Positions 1 to 10,418 of a DNA stretch of 64,000 nucleotides are shown piece after piece. The stretch's first letter is position 1. Each line of letters begins with the position of its first letter. The DNA is from Cristatella mucedo. Lineage: Eukaryota > Bryozoa > Phylactolaemata > Cristatellidae. The stretch is from NCBI GenBank assembly GCA_009760855.2, contig WPIO01000079.1, forward strand, positions 885,001-949,000. The letters are read 5' to 3'. The notes under the pieces are model-generated. The model was not told the DNA's origin. It worked only from the letters and a program-made list of their open reading frames with translations, and made no database searches. Both the position numbers and the translations under genes were made by a program.

Positions 1-261
1 CAGACAACGATCGTGAGGGCCCCACATGGATCTGCTAGATCGCCGAGCAAGCGATCGACACATCAGCACTGTATGACACTCGCTGTATGAGCATCGATCG
101 TCCATCAACCTACGAAGATTTCTCCCAGGTCCGAGCAGCACTACATACGCTGCCGACCCAAGCTGGGAGGTGCACGCTGATCGTTCGTCCCAGCCAAGCC
201 TGGCAGGCCAAAGAGAGGAAGAGAGAGGGACAGCAAGACAGAGGGGAGGAGGAAACGGAGA

Positions 262-538
<277 letters not shown>

Positions 539-1304
539 AGGAAGAGGTCGGCTGCTCAATGTGTATTCCAGCTGTGCTGCTGCTACTTGCTCTTTGCTTG
601 CTGACTGGTTCAGCTCGTGATCGCAATAATTCGACATATGCCAAGGCATGGATCAGGGCACATCGGGAAAAGGGCTTACTGCAAGGAAATAAAGCACTAT
701 ATCATCGAGTAAGATTACCATAATGAGAAAGAAGGGCGGGTGTGGTCGTCCAGGGAAATTGAACCTATGGCATCCCACATCATAGACCTGAGTTCTAAAA
801 ATTGATTCGTCTCAACGTCAGAGACTTGAGTTTTAAAAAGGCATCCAGCTCAAACAGATTCATCTCAACAAATAAAGTTGAATGTACAGCCTTAACTACG
901 CACTCACTACGCAATTAACAAGCATGCACGAAAGCAGTCAGCCTATGCATTTAGGGCCATCCAGCAAAAGCAATGCATCGTGCCAAATATGAAACAGAAG
1001 AAAGTGCCTGCCTACCCCTCCACGAGAAAAGACAGTTCTTCCGATGCTAGTTGCTAGCATACCGAAGGCTTTCTGAGAAAAATACGTTTGCAGGTCAGGT
1101 TTTTTAAAGCACCCGATGGCTTTCATGTTGAAATGAGCTGAAGACAAGGAATTTCAGAAAGCACGATCGAAGCGTCTGCTATCCACTCACAGCTCTTGCA
1201 GTTTGGTGCCCCAGCACGCTGGCGGCATCGTGATGACAAAAACCACCACCCCCGAAACATTTACCACTGCACTATAGTGCAGACACCTGAAGTTGACGAC
1301 ATTA

Positions 1305-1390
1305 ACAAATATAATTATAATCGACAGTATATTATGTTATAAATTATAATTATATTATAAATTATAATTATATTATAAATTATAATCGAC
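1305..1390. repeat. AT-rich short tandem repeat
   Basis: About four imperfect copies of a 17-18 bp unit built from ATTATAATTATATTATAA, flanked on both sides by ATAATCGAC. It has no coding potential. Confidence 0.8.
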
Positions 1391-1448
1391 GCTTATAATA
1401 GACCCGTTTCTCTATCACTAACCATCTGATCGTTCTTCCTCGGCAGCA

Positions 1449-1530
1449 ACTGTAAAGTGCCTAGAAAGAGACTGAGTTCTCTGAGGGCACAATATCAAAT
1501 GTATTAGTATTACTACTATTATTATCATTA
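1449..1530 (+). mobile_element. LINE-A 3' tail fragment
   Basis: Shows the family-specific end: TGTAAAGTGCCTAGAAAGAG, the TTCTCTGAGGGC hairpin arm, then a degenerate ATT-type microsatellite. Only the last ~80 bp of the element is present, as expected for a strongly 5'-truncated target-primed insertion. Confidence 0.8.
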
Positions 1531-3112
1531 CAGCTTCCACTGAGCATGCATGAAAACTGTCCTTCATGTACTTAAATGTGCACATTATTATCGCTACTCG
1601 GTAATATATGGGCCTTTGTTCATGCTACGTGAAGATAAAGTGTGTCGGCTAATTGATGCAGGCTTGGGCAAGGTCGTCACTTGCTTCAACAGCAAGCCGC
1701 AAGATGCCGGTAGCAACTGTGCCTGCATCCAGAACTTCCCAACATCCGGTAAGTCGATTTGCACCAATCAGATCTCAGCACGACCATTGGGACATTCCCC
1801 CTAGTCAATTTCAGGGTGGAGAAGTAAGCAGACTCACGGCTGACCGCTCAACGACTCTGAGCTGGAAGCACTAGGGACGACATCCGGGAATTGTCTGCAA
1901 TGAGCCGCCATCTTTTTTGTGCACACCGCTCGATGATCTCGGTGCCAATCACGGCCGCGAAAATACATCAGCCCATTGCAAGTCGCGACGTAATAATGCA
2001 AGATGGCATGCAAACACTGACTATAACCTAAGTGAAAAAGCGATCACCTCGATCTTGAAGCCAGAAGCAGCAGCAGCATTGGCTGTGGGCAGCAGACAGA
2101 ATTAAGCCAAGGCGGCGGCCAGATCTTCAGGCTGCCAGGGATCCCACTCTATCGATAGGAAGACTGGGAAGGGGACGGGATTGACGACGGGCTGATCCTT
2201 ACAGTACGATGGACCGGAGCACACGAGACCTCTTCCCTTCCCCTATTTCCCTTCTCAGGCCAGGCGGCCGGCGATCGTTGGGCCAGGCTTCCCAGAGGCA
2301 CCCACCGAGTGGCTGGGTTTCGGCATGACCCTAAGACAAACAGATTCGGCTCAGCACTCAGTCGGGAACAAATTACTAGAGATTACGACTGGGCCTATCA
2401 GCAGTGATTCACCATTTGCCAGCAGAGCCTCGGTAGATAGATGTGTGAGTATTGTTGATTCACTGCCCATTAAATGGCCTGCTGGCCAAATCTGGGCATC
2501 CCAGCCGTGTTGATTGAAAAAAGATTAGCCAGGGCACAATTAGCACCGCAAAGGCAGAAACCCGAAAAAGCTCTGAAACAGAAACAAAGACAGAAATGAA
2601 ATGCCATATGAAAAGTGCCAACTATCCTCAGCCCCTATCCAAAAAAGGTAAATCCGGAAACCGGAGCAATCACAGGGGCCAGCTGTTTGAATCCGGAGCA
2701 GTAGCCAGGCAGTATCAGTCCTTTGGTGGCAGGCAAGATTTGTACTTGCAGGATGGCCGGCCATGGCAAATCCACTGCTCCCCACCCACACCTCGACACA
2801 TTAGCAGCTAACTCGCAAACCGGGGCTTTGCATGCAGGGACCGACAGGGACACTCGAACGTGGAGGAAAACGAGGATCCCAGAGTCCGAGGAGGACGAGA
2901 TCGAGCCACAGTCTTTCAGTCTTACAGTCTCGTGCAGTCGAAAAGCCTAACGAAGAGGCAGTCGATGCATCGGCCGGCAGACGCGACTTAAAGTAGTGAG
3001 GATGATTGTTCTTAGATTGTCCACTGTCGTCATTACGGTCACTAGCCAGCAGCTCGAGCCATATAGAAATGCAGCATGATAAACACAGAAAAACACCTTG
3101 AATCCCCTGTCT

Positions 3113-3439
<327 letters not shown>

Positions 3440-3499
3440 CCTGACCTCTCGCTCCTTGCCACGCCTCTTTAATTTGGTAATCTCTATAATATGACTGAC

Positions 3500-3643
3500 C
3501 GGAGTCCAGCTGCCGTGGCAGCGAGCATCAAAAAAGAACTTCGGCTCAGGCTGGGACTGACTGTGCAACCTCATAAGCTTGTCCAGCGCTTCACCGATTG
3601 AGCTCTCAATTCGGGATGCGGGGACACAGCCGGCCACGCAGCC
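3500..3643 (-). CDS. TBC1D1/4-like: TBC1D1/4-like exon 3 (candidate; start of second PTB domain)
   Basis: The acceptor GTGCAG is followed in the same phase as exon 2 by an open stretch encoding GCVAGCVPASRIESSIGEAL and then DKLMRLHSQSQ. After exon 2's RFK this mirrors the family pattern of a short strand with a conserved glycine, then a helix of the SLIDDCMEKF type. The donor is chosen at CCG/GTCAGT (after ...GSWTP), giving 144 bp and phase 0. A weaker donor, GAG/GTTGCA near 3570, would shorten it. The reading frame stays open into the neighbouring GA repeat, which is certainly not coding. The exon is called from position and pattern; the local identity is low, so this is less sure than exons 1 and 2. 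Confidence 0.5.
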
Positions 3644-6600
3644 CTGCACGGGAGCTCTGCTCCTTTCTCGGTCGGAAGTGCTCACTCCCTGCTGCGTGCC
3701 GGCGGCAGCTGATCGCCACACTCTGGCAGGAGGCGGCTCTGGGTGGGTGCGGCCCCGGTGGGAGCGAGCAGCACTGGCCGCCTCGGGCAGCAGCTGCTTA
3801 CCTAGAGCAGCGGCAGCTTAGCTAGAGCTTAGCTAGAGCTTAGCTAGAGCAGCTGCAGCCGCTTAGCTAGAGCAGCTGCTCCTGCTGCTGGAGCAGCTGC
3901 TCTAGCTAAAGAAGCCGTGGCAGAGCCTCCAGCACAGGTGGCTGCTTCAGCAATCCTAGCTCGGTGAGCGTGCACACATCTACTGTCGCTACCACTATGC
4001 GGCACGTTCTTTAGAATTGCACTGCACTGTGCGCGGCCATGCAGAGAAGCTAACGTTCCTGGCTCTGAGGTTGAGCTCCGGTTTCCTTTGCTTACAGGAT
4101 AACGACGTATTATCTTAGACTGGCAGGCATGTTTGAAGCTATAGGCCCCCCACACACAACGCAGCTGTACTCCTGAGGGAGATCAGGAGTTGGCAGTGAT
4201 TTTGCAACATGAATCCAGCGCAAGCTCGTGTGGGCAGGTTTGCTTGAAATGAAGATAATACGAGAGAGGTCGCTTTTAAGTGAGTGAGAGCGCTCTTCCT
4301 CCTCCGGCTGCTAGCACATGCATTGCAGATCAATAGACACTGGCGGGAGCACCAGCTATGGATCACGGAGGCAGGCAGTAAGCACCCTCCAAGTAGCAGC
4401 CCGAGGCCTCAAACGAAATCGAAGCTCACGTCACGCACTGTCCACCGGTTAAACAGTCGCAAGGTGTGGTCGCAAGCTGAGGTCGCCAGGTGAGGTCGCA
4501 AGGTGAGAAAGGTCGCAAGGTGAGAAAGAACCACACAACAGCACCAGAGCTGTTCGAAATGGTCGGGTTGTCGGTGAGGTGGAAATATGGCTCAGCGCCA
4601 TATTTAATTCAGTACTATCTAGCATGGCTCCACTCCAAGGTACTAGCACGACGGTAGTCTCCTTTCCTCGATCATTTACCTCACGATAAAATACCGCCCA
4701 CAAACCATCAACCCGAACCAAAAGGATTTTTGGTGAAATCGGCGTGTCTGCCCATTTCCGAGTCACTACAGCATCGCAGCACGTCATTTCCTCTCACGTC
4801 GATTAGCCGAGGCAGATCAGAGGGCACACCCGGTACCTTCTCGACGTGGCCGGAAGCATGCAGGCAGCCATTTGCGCACACAATCGGTACACGGAACCGA
4901 GGTGCAGGCCACGAAGCAGTCGTCGCCAGTTCGACATAAACAAGTCACTCCCAAAGCAGCTATTCGGCCAACGTGGGATCAATTTGGAGTGCAACGCCAC
5001 GACAACATGGCCGTATGTGACACCCAAAAAGAAAAAAATGGAAAAACTGAGTGGCCACTCCACCCCAAGTAGCACAGCACAGCACAGCGAGTACCTTGAA
5101 CCGCATGGCCGTGCTGTCACTCAAAGCAATGAAGTCGCTCACACCGCCGCCGCCAACAGGGCTTCCAGACTGCGCCATGGCCGACGCCGGCGCCGTCGGC
5201 GCGAGTCCACTCTTCAGCGAGTTCTGAGTGGCCACTCTGATGCCTTGGAAAACGTCGGGCACCTGTGCGAGAGCGCAGCGCACACTACCAACGTCACGAG
5301 TCACGTGCACGACGAGCGGCAGCCAGCGGTAGGAAGGCAGCAGCTTGAGTTCGCCAGCGCCGCAACGAAAGATGGACGTGCCGACCTGCGCTACTCTCCA
5401 CGCGCCCAGCCTGCATCAGCCATCTCCCAGCGACGAGCGAGCGATGGCGGAGAGACCGCTAGCTATGCCCCTCGGCAGCAGCTACGCCCCTCGGCAGCAA
5501 CCAGCAGCAGCGGCTGCAGCCTCTGCTGCTGGCGAGAGCGGAAGGCTCAAGTTAGGAAACGATCGCTGCCGAAATCAATCGCAGACCGGACATCGGATTG
5601 AGGAGCTGCTGGGCTGTCGTGCAAGGCGAGCCGGCATGTGACTCGCTGGCAGCAGCTGAGCTCGGCAGCAGTGGAGCAGCAGCGGCGGCAGTCTGCTATC
5701 CGATTTTCCGGCGGCGGCACCGCCCAGCGCTCGGCACGAAGACGGCGGCAGGCAGAGTGCACGGAAAGTCTGCCTGGCCAGGCTTCGGCGCCATTTGGCA
5801 GCGCCCCTGGCGGACATCGCGCAGTACTGTAAAGCACTTGCTTTTCACGACCTCGGTCGCGAGGTCGTGGGTTCGAATCCTGCGGTGGGCAATCCTGTAT
5901 TGCCACTGCAAGCAGTGGTGATAGCCGTTAAGGCTCTTCTGTCGCTATACAAAAGAGGCTATTAAATCAGCTGGTATTTTTTTTTACTATCCGGAGCATG
6001 GGCGAACAACTGCCGGGGGGGGGGGCACCGACTGTATATGGCCAGTCAGCAGCCGGTCAGAACTCGAACTAAAAAACGATGCAAAGCGTCTACCGTGCGT
6101 TTCGGATGCTCGTTCTTTCATGTCCGGGCGGCTGGGGGGGGGAAGAAAGAAAGGCAAACAGAAGTAGCAATCGAACGAAAGTGCCACCCAAAACCAGAGG
6201 TGTAAAACTAAAAACAAAAAGAAAAGCAAAGGGTTTTAATACTAATAATAATGATAATAATAAACCATGCATATACTACCAAAGATAACCAAAGCTCTTT
6301 TTGGCACCTGACATATGCCGGTAAGTAAGCACGCCAATCGGGCGGTGACAATTTCAGCATGCACAAGAGCATCAAGGACAATCCACATAGAAGGCGCAAA
6401 GGTGGGGAGAAAAGTGAGGGCTTTTAGCTTCTTTCAGAATGTCGTCAAATCAGGAGATAGCACGATGTCGGAGCGGTAAGTGATAGAACAGCCTCCTTTC
6501 TCATTTCGACAGAAGCTTGGCAGCCGGGCTTGGCGGTCGCCACGCTTTATTCACCGGCTTGCAGCAGCAGACAACACTTGCAGATCTATCTGCAGCAGAA

Positions 6601-7901
6601 GACGAACCTGCGACCTGTGAAGGCCGTGAACTGCAAGCTCCTTGCTGCTGGCCGACTTTTAGATCCTGAGGCAGAAGCAACGAAGAATGAGTCCATGGTG
6701 GCCCAGCCATGACTGTGCTCGGAGCAGGCCAGTCGTAGGGTGGCAGAAAGGACATTTTGGATGGAAAGAGGAATAAGCAGGATGTCGTCAGAGGTGGCAT
6801 TCTGGGTAGTCGACTGGGCATCAGCAGGGCATTCTGGGAGGCCGAGGTGCGGCTCTCAGGGAATGAGAAGGGACTCTGACTGGCACGAGGAGCCTGCAGG
6901 GGGCCGTCACAGGGGGAATTCCACATTGCAGAAGGGGCATGGCATGCTATGCATCAGGACGGACATGCTGGACATGCTGGGCGGTAGGCCGCCCTGCACA
7001 ATCCTTCCGGGTAATCACGGGGGGGGAGGGCCGTGGTCGCCGGTCCACGGGTCTATGCCACCGACGTTTGCATGATGAGCGCAAACGTCGGCGGCACATC
7101 CGACTGGTTTGCTTGAGCGACCTCGAACACCCCGAACACGACCCGGTCAGAGGTTAAACGATTGACCCCCGGCAGGTGGCACTACAGATCTGTCTCATCG
7201 TTGCATCGCAGCAGCAGCAGCAAAATGGCAAATGCTCGGAAATTCAGAGCAGCGGCAGCTTCAGCAGGTCAGCAGGTCAAGCCAGCGGGAGCGCCTTCCT
7301 GATTGTCTTTCACAGGCCGAAGCCCGAGGGCTGGGACCGAGACTCCTAACCGACCTTTGACTTTTTACTTTTGACTGAGAGCCAACTTTGACCAACTTTG
7401 ACCGAGAACGACTTCCTCGAGGCTTCAGACCGTTGAAGTTCAAGGTCGAAGTGCTTCAGGAGCTGCTGCAGCAGGTGCTGGAGACGAACTGGAGCAACTG
7501 GACAACTGTCTCCTGGACAACCGTGTGGCAACCGACTGTCCGGAAGCCAGACACAGCCTGCCGATGCCTGCACGGGCGGCCGCAGCCGTGGCTCCTGAAC
7601 CCACTAGACTACTAGAATACTTTCGAGCAGCCAGTGCGGATATGGGTTCAGTCTGACAAGCCTGCTCGAGGCAGTCGGCTCGCGCGGCGGCGGCAGTGAC
7701 GCCGAACCGTGCAAGTCAGTAGCACTGGCAGGCAGCGGCCACCGGGCGGGCGGCTCAGACAAACGGACCGGAACTCAAATCCAGGACCTCTGGCTGCTCG
7801 CTCAGCTGCTCGCCGACTGGTTGAGTGAGCGACACATATCATCGCCTGCCTAGTGCCGACACGCACACACACACAAGCACACACACACACGCACGCACGC
7901 C

Positions 7902-7958
<57 letters not shown>

Positions 7959-8681
7959 CGACAAACACAAGCACACATGGGCACCCACTCACACGCCAGC
8001 ACACGCCCACACACAAGCACAAACCTTATCGGCATCGTCGACTGCGAACGCGTACACGACGAACGGAGCGTCGTCGCTATTGCGCTGCAGGTAAAAGAAG
8101 CACCGGTGGTCGTCCTGATAGCGCGAGAACCTCGTTATCGAGCTCACGCTGTGCTCGAGCAGCACGTCGCTCGCGTCGCGCTCCGACGACACTCGCAAGC
8201 TGCCGTTGGGGCCTCCGACGAGCAAGAGCGCAGCGCGGTCGACGTTCGGCCGCCGCCGGATCTCGGCCACGACCCAGTGCAGCATGACCGACGTGGTGCG
8301 CCGGTCCAGCGCCACATTGCCCAAGTACGTCACATTGAATCGAGCCGCCGGCGTCGCAGCCACCGCCGCCACCGCCACACGCTTCGTAGTCATGCCGTCG
8401 GCGTCCGGCGCCGCGGCGACGCCGCAGGTGGCGCGCCCCAAGACTAGGGCCGCAGCTCTCGCCTCCGCTGCAGGCGCCGCGGCAGCTGCGCCGGCCGCGG
8501 CGGCGGCTCGCGGACTTTCGGGACCGCTTGCGGGTGCCGCGGACGACGGCGGCGGCGGCGGCGGCTCGCTTCCTGCGACAGTGGACGGCGGCGGCGGCTG
8601 CTGACTCCTCGCTTCGCTGTATCGCAGTGTCGAGCAGGGCCGCTGCTCCCCTGGTTCATTGGCAGCGCACGCCTCGTTCAT
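3500..8681 (-). CDS. TBC1D1/4-like: TBC1D1/TBC1D4 (AS160)-like Rab-GAP, 5' three exons (partial gene)
   Basis: Gene-level entry joining 8681-8025, 5262-5095 and 3643-3500 on the minus strand; all junctions are phase 0 and give 123 kb-free, in-frame sequence of 323 codons. Family knowledge: TBC1D1 and TBC1D4 have two N-terminal PTB domains and a C-terminal TBC domain that stimulates GTP hydrolysis by Rabs controlling vesicle traffic such as GLUT4 delivery, under Akt/AMPK phosphorylation. Seen here: a complete first PTB domain with the diagnostic LDRRTTSVMLHWVVAEIRRR stretch, a VPDVFQGIR strand-helix end matching the family position of VPDV-SSIR, then the start of a second PTB domain. The TBC domain is not in the window; transcription runs off the left edge. 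The promoter should lie in the CpG-rich block above 8.7 kb. Which of the two vertebrate paralogues it is closest to cannot be decided; invertebrates usually have one gene ancestral to both. Confidence 0.8.
3644..5094 (-). other. Intron 2 of the TBC1D-like gene
   Basis: Bounded by the exon 2 donor AAG/GTACTC and the exon 3 acceptor. It holds a GCTTAGCTAGA short tandem repeat and a perfect 20-bp inverted repeat near 3.86-3.91 kb. No other exon or mobile element was recognised. A long plus-strand frame from 4846 to 5601 overlaps exon 2 in antisense and is treated as a shadow. Confidence 0.6.
3863..3909. repeat. Perfect inverted repeat, 20-bp arms, 7-nt spacer
   Basis: Left arm 3863-3882 (TTAGCTAGAGCAGCTGCTCC) is the exact reverse complement of 3890-3909; the spacer is TGCTGCT. 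It grows out of a local TTAGCTAGAGC tandem repeat. In the TBC1D-like pre-mRNA it would be an intronic hairpin. Confidence 0.9.
5095..5262 (-). CDS. TBC1D1/4-like: TBC1D1/4-like exon 2 (end of first PTB domain)
   Basis: Encodes 56 codons, 168 bp, phase 0 at both ends. Acceptor: CTCTCGCACAG before GTG; donor: TTCAAG/GTACTC. It opens with VPDVFQGIRVATQNS, which completes the C-terminal helix of the first PTB domain exactly where exon 1 stops (…DDADK). A Gly/Ala/Ser-rich linker follows (PTAPASAMAQSGSPVGGGG), then VSDFIALSDSTAMRFK, which leads into the second PTB domain. In the human proteins this spacer is also low in conservation. Splice fit, phase and the VPDV motif together make this call good despite the short length. 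Confidence 0.8.
5810..5972 (+). mobile_element. SINE-A, tRNA-derived
   Basis: A perfect polymerase III B box, GGTTCGAATCC, sits at 5870-5880 after a tRNA-like 5' part. The family body follows: CCTGCGGTGGGCAATCCTG, CCACTGCAAGCAGTGGTGAT, CGTTAAGGCTCTTCTGTCGC, and the end TATACAAAAGAGGCTATTAA. It lies in intron 1 of the TBC1D-like gene, antisense to it. Confidence 0.8.
7860..8016. repeat. (CA)n/(TG)n microsatellite
   Basis: A CA-rich tract with an uninterrupted core at about 7904-7956 and degenerate CACACG flanks. In the minus-strand transcript it is a UG repeat that starts within about 10 nt of the exon 1 splice donor. Confidence 0.95.
8025..8681 (-). CDS. TBC1D1/4-like: TBC1D1/4-like exon 1 (N-terminus and first PTB domain)
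   Basis: 219 codons from ATG 8681-8679 to donor AAG/GTTTGT. Residues 1-112 are low complexity: a Pro-rich segment (about 29-57), then Ala-rich (about 58-95). An internal Met at 97 (MTTKR) is an alternative start. The PTB domain begins near residue 114 with RFNVTYLGNVALDRRTT, then SVMLHWVVAEIRRR, then LLLVGG, then LLEHSVSSITRFSRYQDDHRC and FFYLQRNSDDAPFVVYAFAV. The RTT-x-ML-W-AEIRRR signature is specific to TBC1D1/TBC1D4, as is the ISRF/ITRF and FxYL order. Upstream in-frame sequence is GC-rich; the first ATG of the open frame was taken. The long homopolymer-like N-terminus resembles the Pro/Gly-rich N-terminus of vertebrate TBC1D4. Confidence 0.85.
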
Positions 8682-9299
8682 TGTGCGTGACTTTCCAAAA
8701 AATGCTCGCCGATCTGCCCGGACGTAGCGTAATTGACGTCATTAACAGCGGGGGGGATAAATGGGCGTGCTACCTCGTCCGCCCCGCGGTGTGCCTGGGG
8801 GGGGGGAGCACGCTTCGTCGGCGCGCGGCCCGCTAACGCTATCGCTATCGTCGCGCGAGCGCTACCAGACGACGCCGTCGCGGCGGCGGCCGCTTCGAAC
8901 CCTTCGACGCACGACGGAAACTGCATGCAATTCTCGTCCGTTCCGACGGTCTCCGCCAGTCGCTCGGCGCCGCTCGCTGTGCTGACTCGGCCGGGGGACA
9001 TCCAGCGGAAAAGGCGAGAGGCCTCCGCGGTCGCGCAAGCCTCCTCCGGGCGCCGCGCGTGGGGAAATGCCTCTGGCCTCTGACCTCACTGGGTGGTTTC
9101 CTGCTGCTTTCGCTTGGTCGGCGAAGGCGCGGGGGAGCGGCGGGCGGTCGGCGATCGTGAGGACCGGCGAAACGCTAGCCGCGCAAGAGGTGGTGGAGGG
9201 GCGAGGGGCGAGCAGCCGGGGGCGAGGCGACGGAGCGACGGCCCGTGCGAAAGCCGGCGCTTCCGCTTTCGCTTGGGGTTCTCGCGGTAGTGGGAGAAA

Positions 9300-9396
9300 T
9301 AGCCGCCGCCTCCGACTCCGCCGCCGCCTCCGACTCCGCCGCCGCCGCCGCCGCCGCCGCCTCCGCCGCCGCTGCCGCCGCCGCCGCCGCCGCGTA
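9300..9396. repeat. (GCC)n/(GGC)n trinucleotide repeat
   Basis: CCGCCGCCT and CCGCCG units with a pure CCG core, about 620 bp upstream of the TBC1D-like ATG. On the transcript strand it reads GGC, so it is a 5' UTR or promoter GGC repeat if transcription starts upstream of it. Confidence 0.9.
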
Positions 9397-9580
9397 GAAA
9401 TACCCCGGGCGCTAAGCGCCCTACAAGTCTACGTTGGCTGCGTGCCTATCGGCGACGTCAGCGATCGGCCACAAGGAAGGCGGCAGTTCGCGAATGAACC
9501 GCGTGCGCGCGCTCACCCGCGCGAGGCTCGTTGGTTTTTTTTTTTTACTTTACACCTCAAAGAAGGTTCTCGAAGGAACA

Positions 9581-9650
9581 ATTGTAAAGTGCCTTGAAAG
9601 TGATTGAGTTCTGTAAGGACGTTTCGTCAAATGTATGATTATTATTATTA
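9581..9650 (+). mobile_element. LINE-A 3' tail fragment
   Basis: Reads TGTAAAGTGCCTTGAAAGTG, GATTGAGTTCTGTAAGGACG, and ends in ATGATTATTATTATTA. It is a diverged copy of the LINE-A end. Confidence 0.75.
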
Positions 9651-10061
9651 CTAGCGCGAGTTGGACCGGGGCGGTCGGAGAGACCGGAAGCCTGGTCGCG
9701 CGCTCAAATAACTTCGAGGCGTAAACAAGTGAAATGCCGGCACGACCACGTGTAAGTTAGTCATTACGACGGATCAGAGAGTTCGATATCGCTGCTCGGA
9801 CTTCGTGAACAAAGGCGATTCAAGCTCTGGACATTCCTTCCTTCCCTTCCAGAGAATGCGTCTTTTCCGCGCATCTCCACGAAAGGGGTCATCGACCGGG
9901 GCGATTCTGGGTGGCGGCGATGAGAAGAGTTTGAGCTGAGCCGCTCGCGCAGTTCGAAGAATTGCTCGAGCGCGTCGACGGCGTCGCAAGCACTCAAGCA
10001 CCCGAGGAGGTGGCGCGCGGCCTTCGCGGTCGCAATGCTTGGGCTGCCTCTGGCGAGGCAG

Positions 10062-10190
10062 CAAATAGTAATAGTAACGATGATAATAATAATGATGGTA
10101 ATAATAAGAACATTATTAACCGGTCGTTCTTAAAGCGCCCTAAAGAGCTCGATCGCTAGATCCGGGCGCTTCCCAGCTCGCTGGCAGAAA
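10062..10190 (-). mobile_element. Diverged LINE-A 3' tail
   Basis: An ATA/ATG microsatellite followed by ACATTATTAA, AAAGCGCCCTAAAGAGCTCG and GATCCGGGCGCTT. This is the reverse complement of a diverged LINE-A hairpin and terminal stretch. Confidence 0.55.
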
Positions 10191-10418
10191 AATAATAATA
10201 ATAATAATAATAATGCACTTGATAAAGCGCCCTCGGAGAACTCAATCTCTTTATCGGTGCTTTGCATTTGCTGCAAAGGGAAATGCAATTGAATGGTGAG
10301 TAATATCGTGCTTGATAAACAACATGAATAACATGGTAAGGGGCGACATGCGCAGGGTCAGCATGCAAATGTGGTTGGTGGCAGCATGCACAGTGTCAGC
10401 ACACGCATAAGCACAAGA
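10191..10418 (-). mobile_element. LINE-A 3' UTR fragment (5'-truncated)
   Basis: Begins with (AAT)n, then TGCACTTGATAAAGCGCCCT, GAGAACTCAATCTC, and the 3' UTR piece with TGCTGCAAAGGGAAATGCAA and GGGTCAGCATGCAAATGTGG, to GTGTCAGCACACGCATAAGC. About 220 bp of LINE-A 3' UTR in reverse orientation. It is nearly colinear with the same segment at 58.5-58.75 kb. Confidence 0.85.

Larger units (their letters stand above)
539..3112. other. Non-coding stretch, probably intron of the TBC1D-like gene
   Basis: No convincing exon was found on either strand. The minus strand was checked for the continuation of the second PTB domain, and none of the short frames here resembled it. Contents that can be named are an AT-rich tandem repeat near 1.3 kb and a LINE-A 3' tail at about 1.45-1.53 kb. 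The rest is unremarkable unique-looking DNA. A short exon could be missed by eye. Confidence 0.5.
5263..8024 (-). other. Intron 1 of the TBC1D-like gene
   Basis: Runs from donor AAG/GTTTGT at 8024 to the exon 2 acceptor. It contains a SINE-A copy (about 5.81-5.97 kb), a short ATA/ATG microsatellite near 6.23-6.27 kb and a long CA/TG tract next to the donor. Several open frames of 60-140 codons occur on both strands, but they show no domain, no splice logic and conflict with one another. Confidence 0.6.

Noticed and set aside
4846-5601. 251-codon plus-strand frame
   Set aside because: It overlaps TBC1D-like exon 2 in antisense, has no domain, and is basic and low complexity. The minus-strand exon has splice sites and family similarity.
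5810-5900. Possible functional tRNA gene (perfect B box)
   Set aside because: The tRNA-like part is followed by the SINE-A body, recurs about eight times, and the cloverleaf stems do not pair cleanly. Called SINE.
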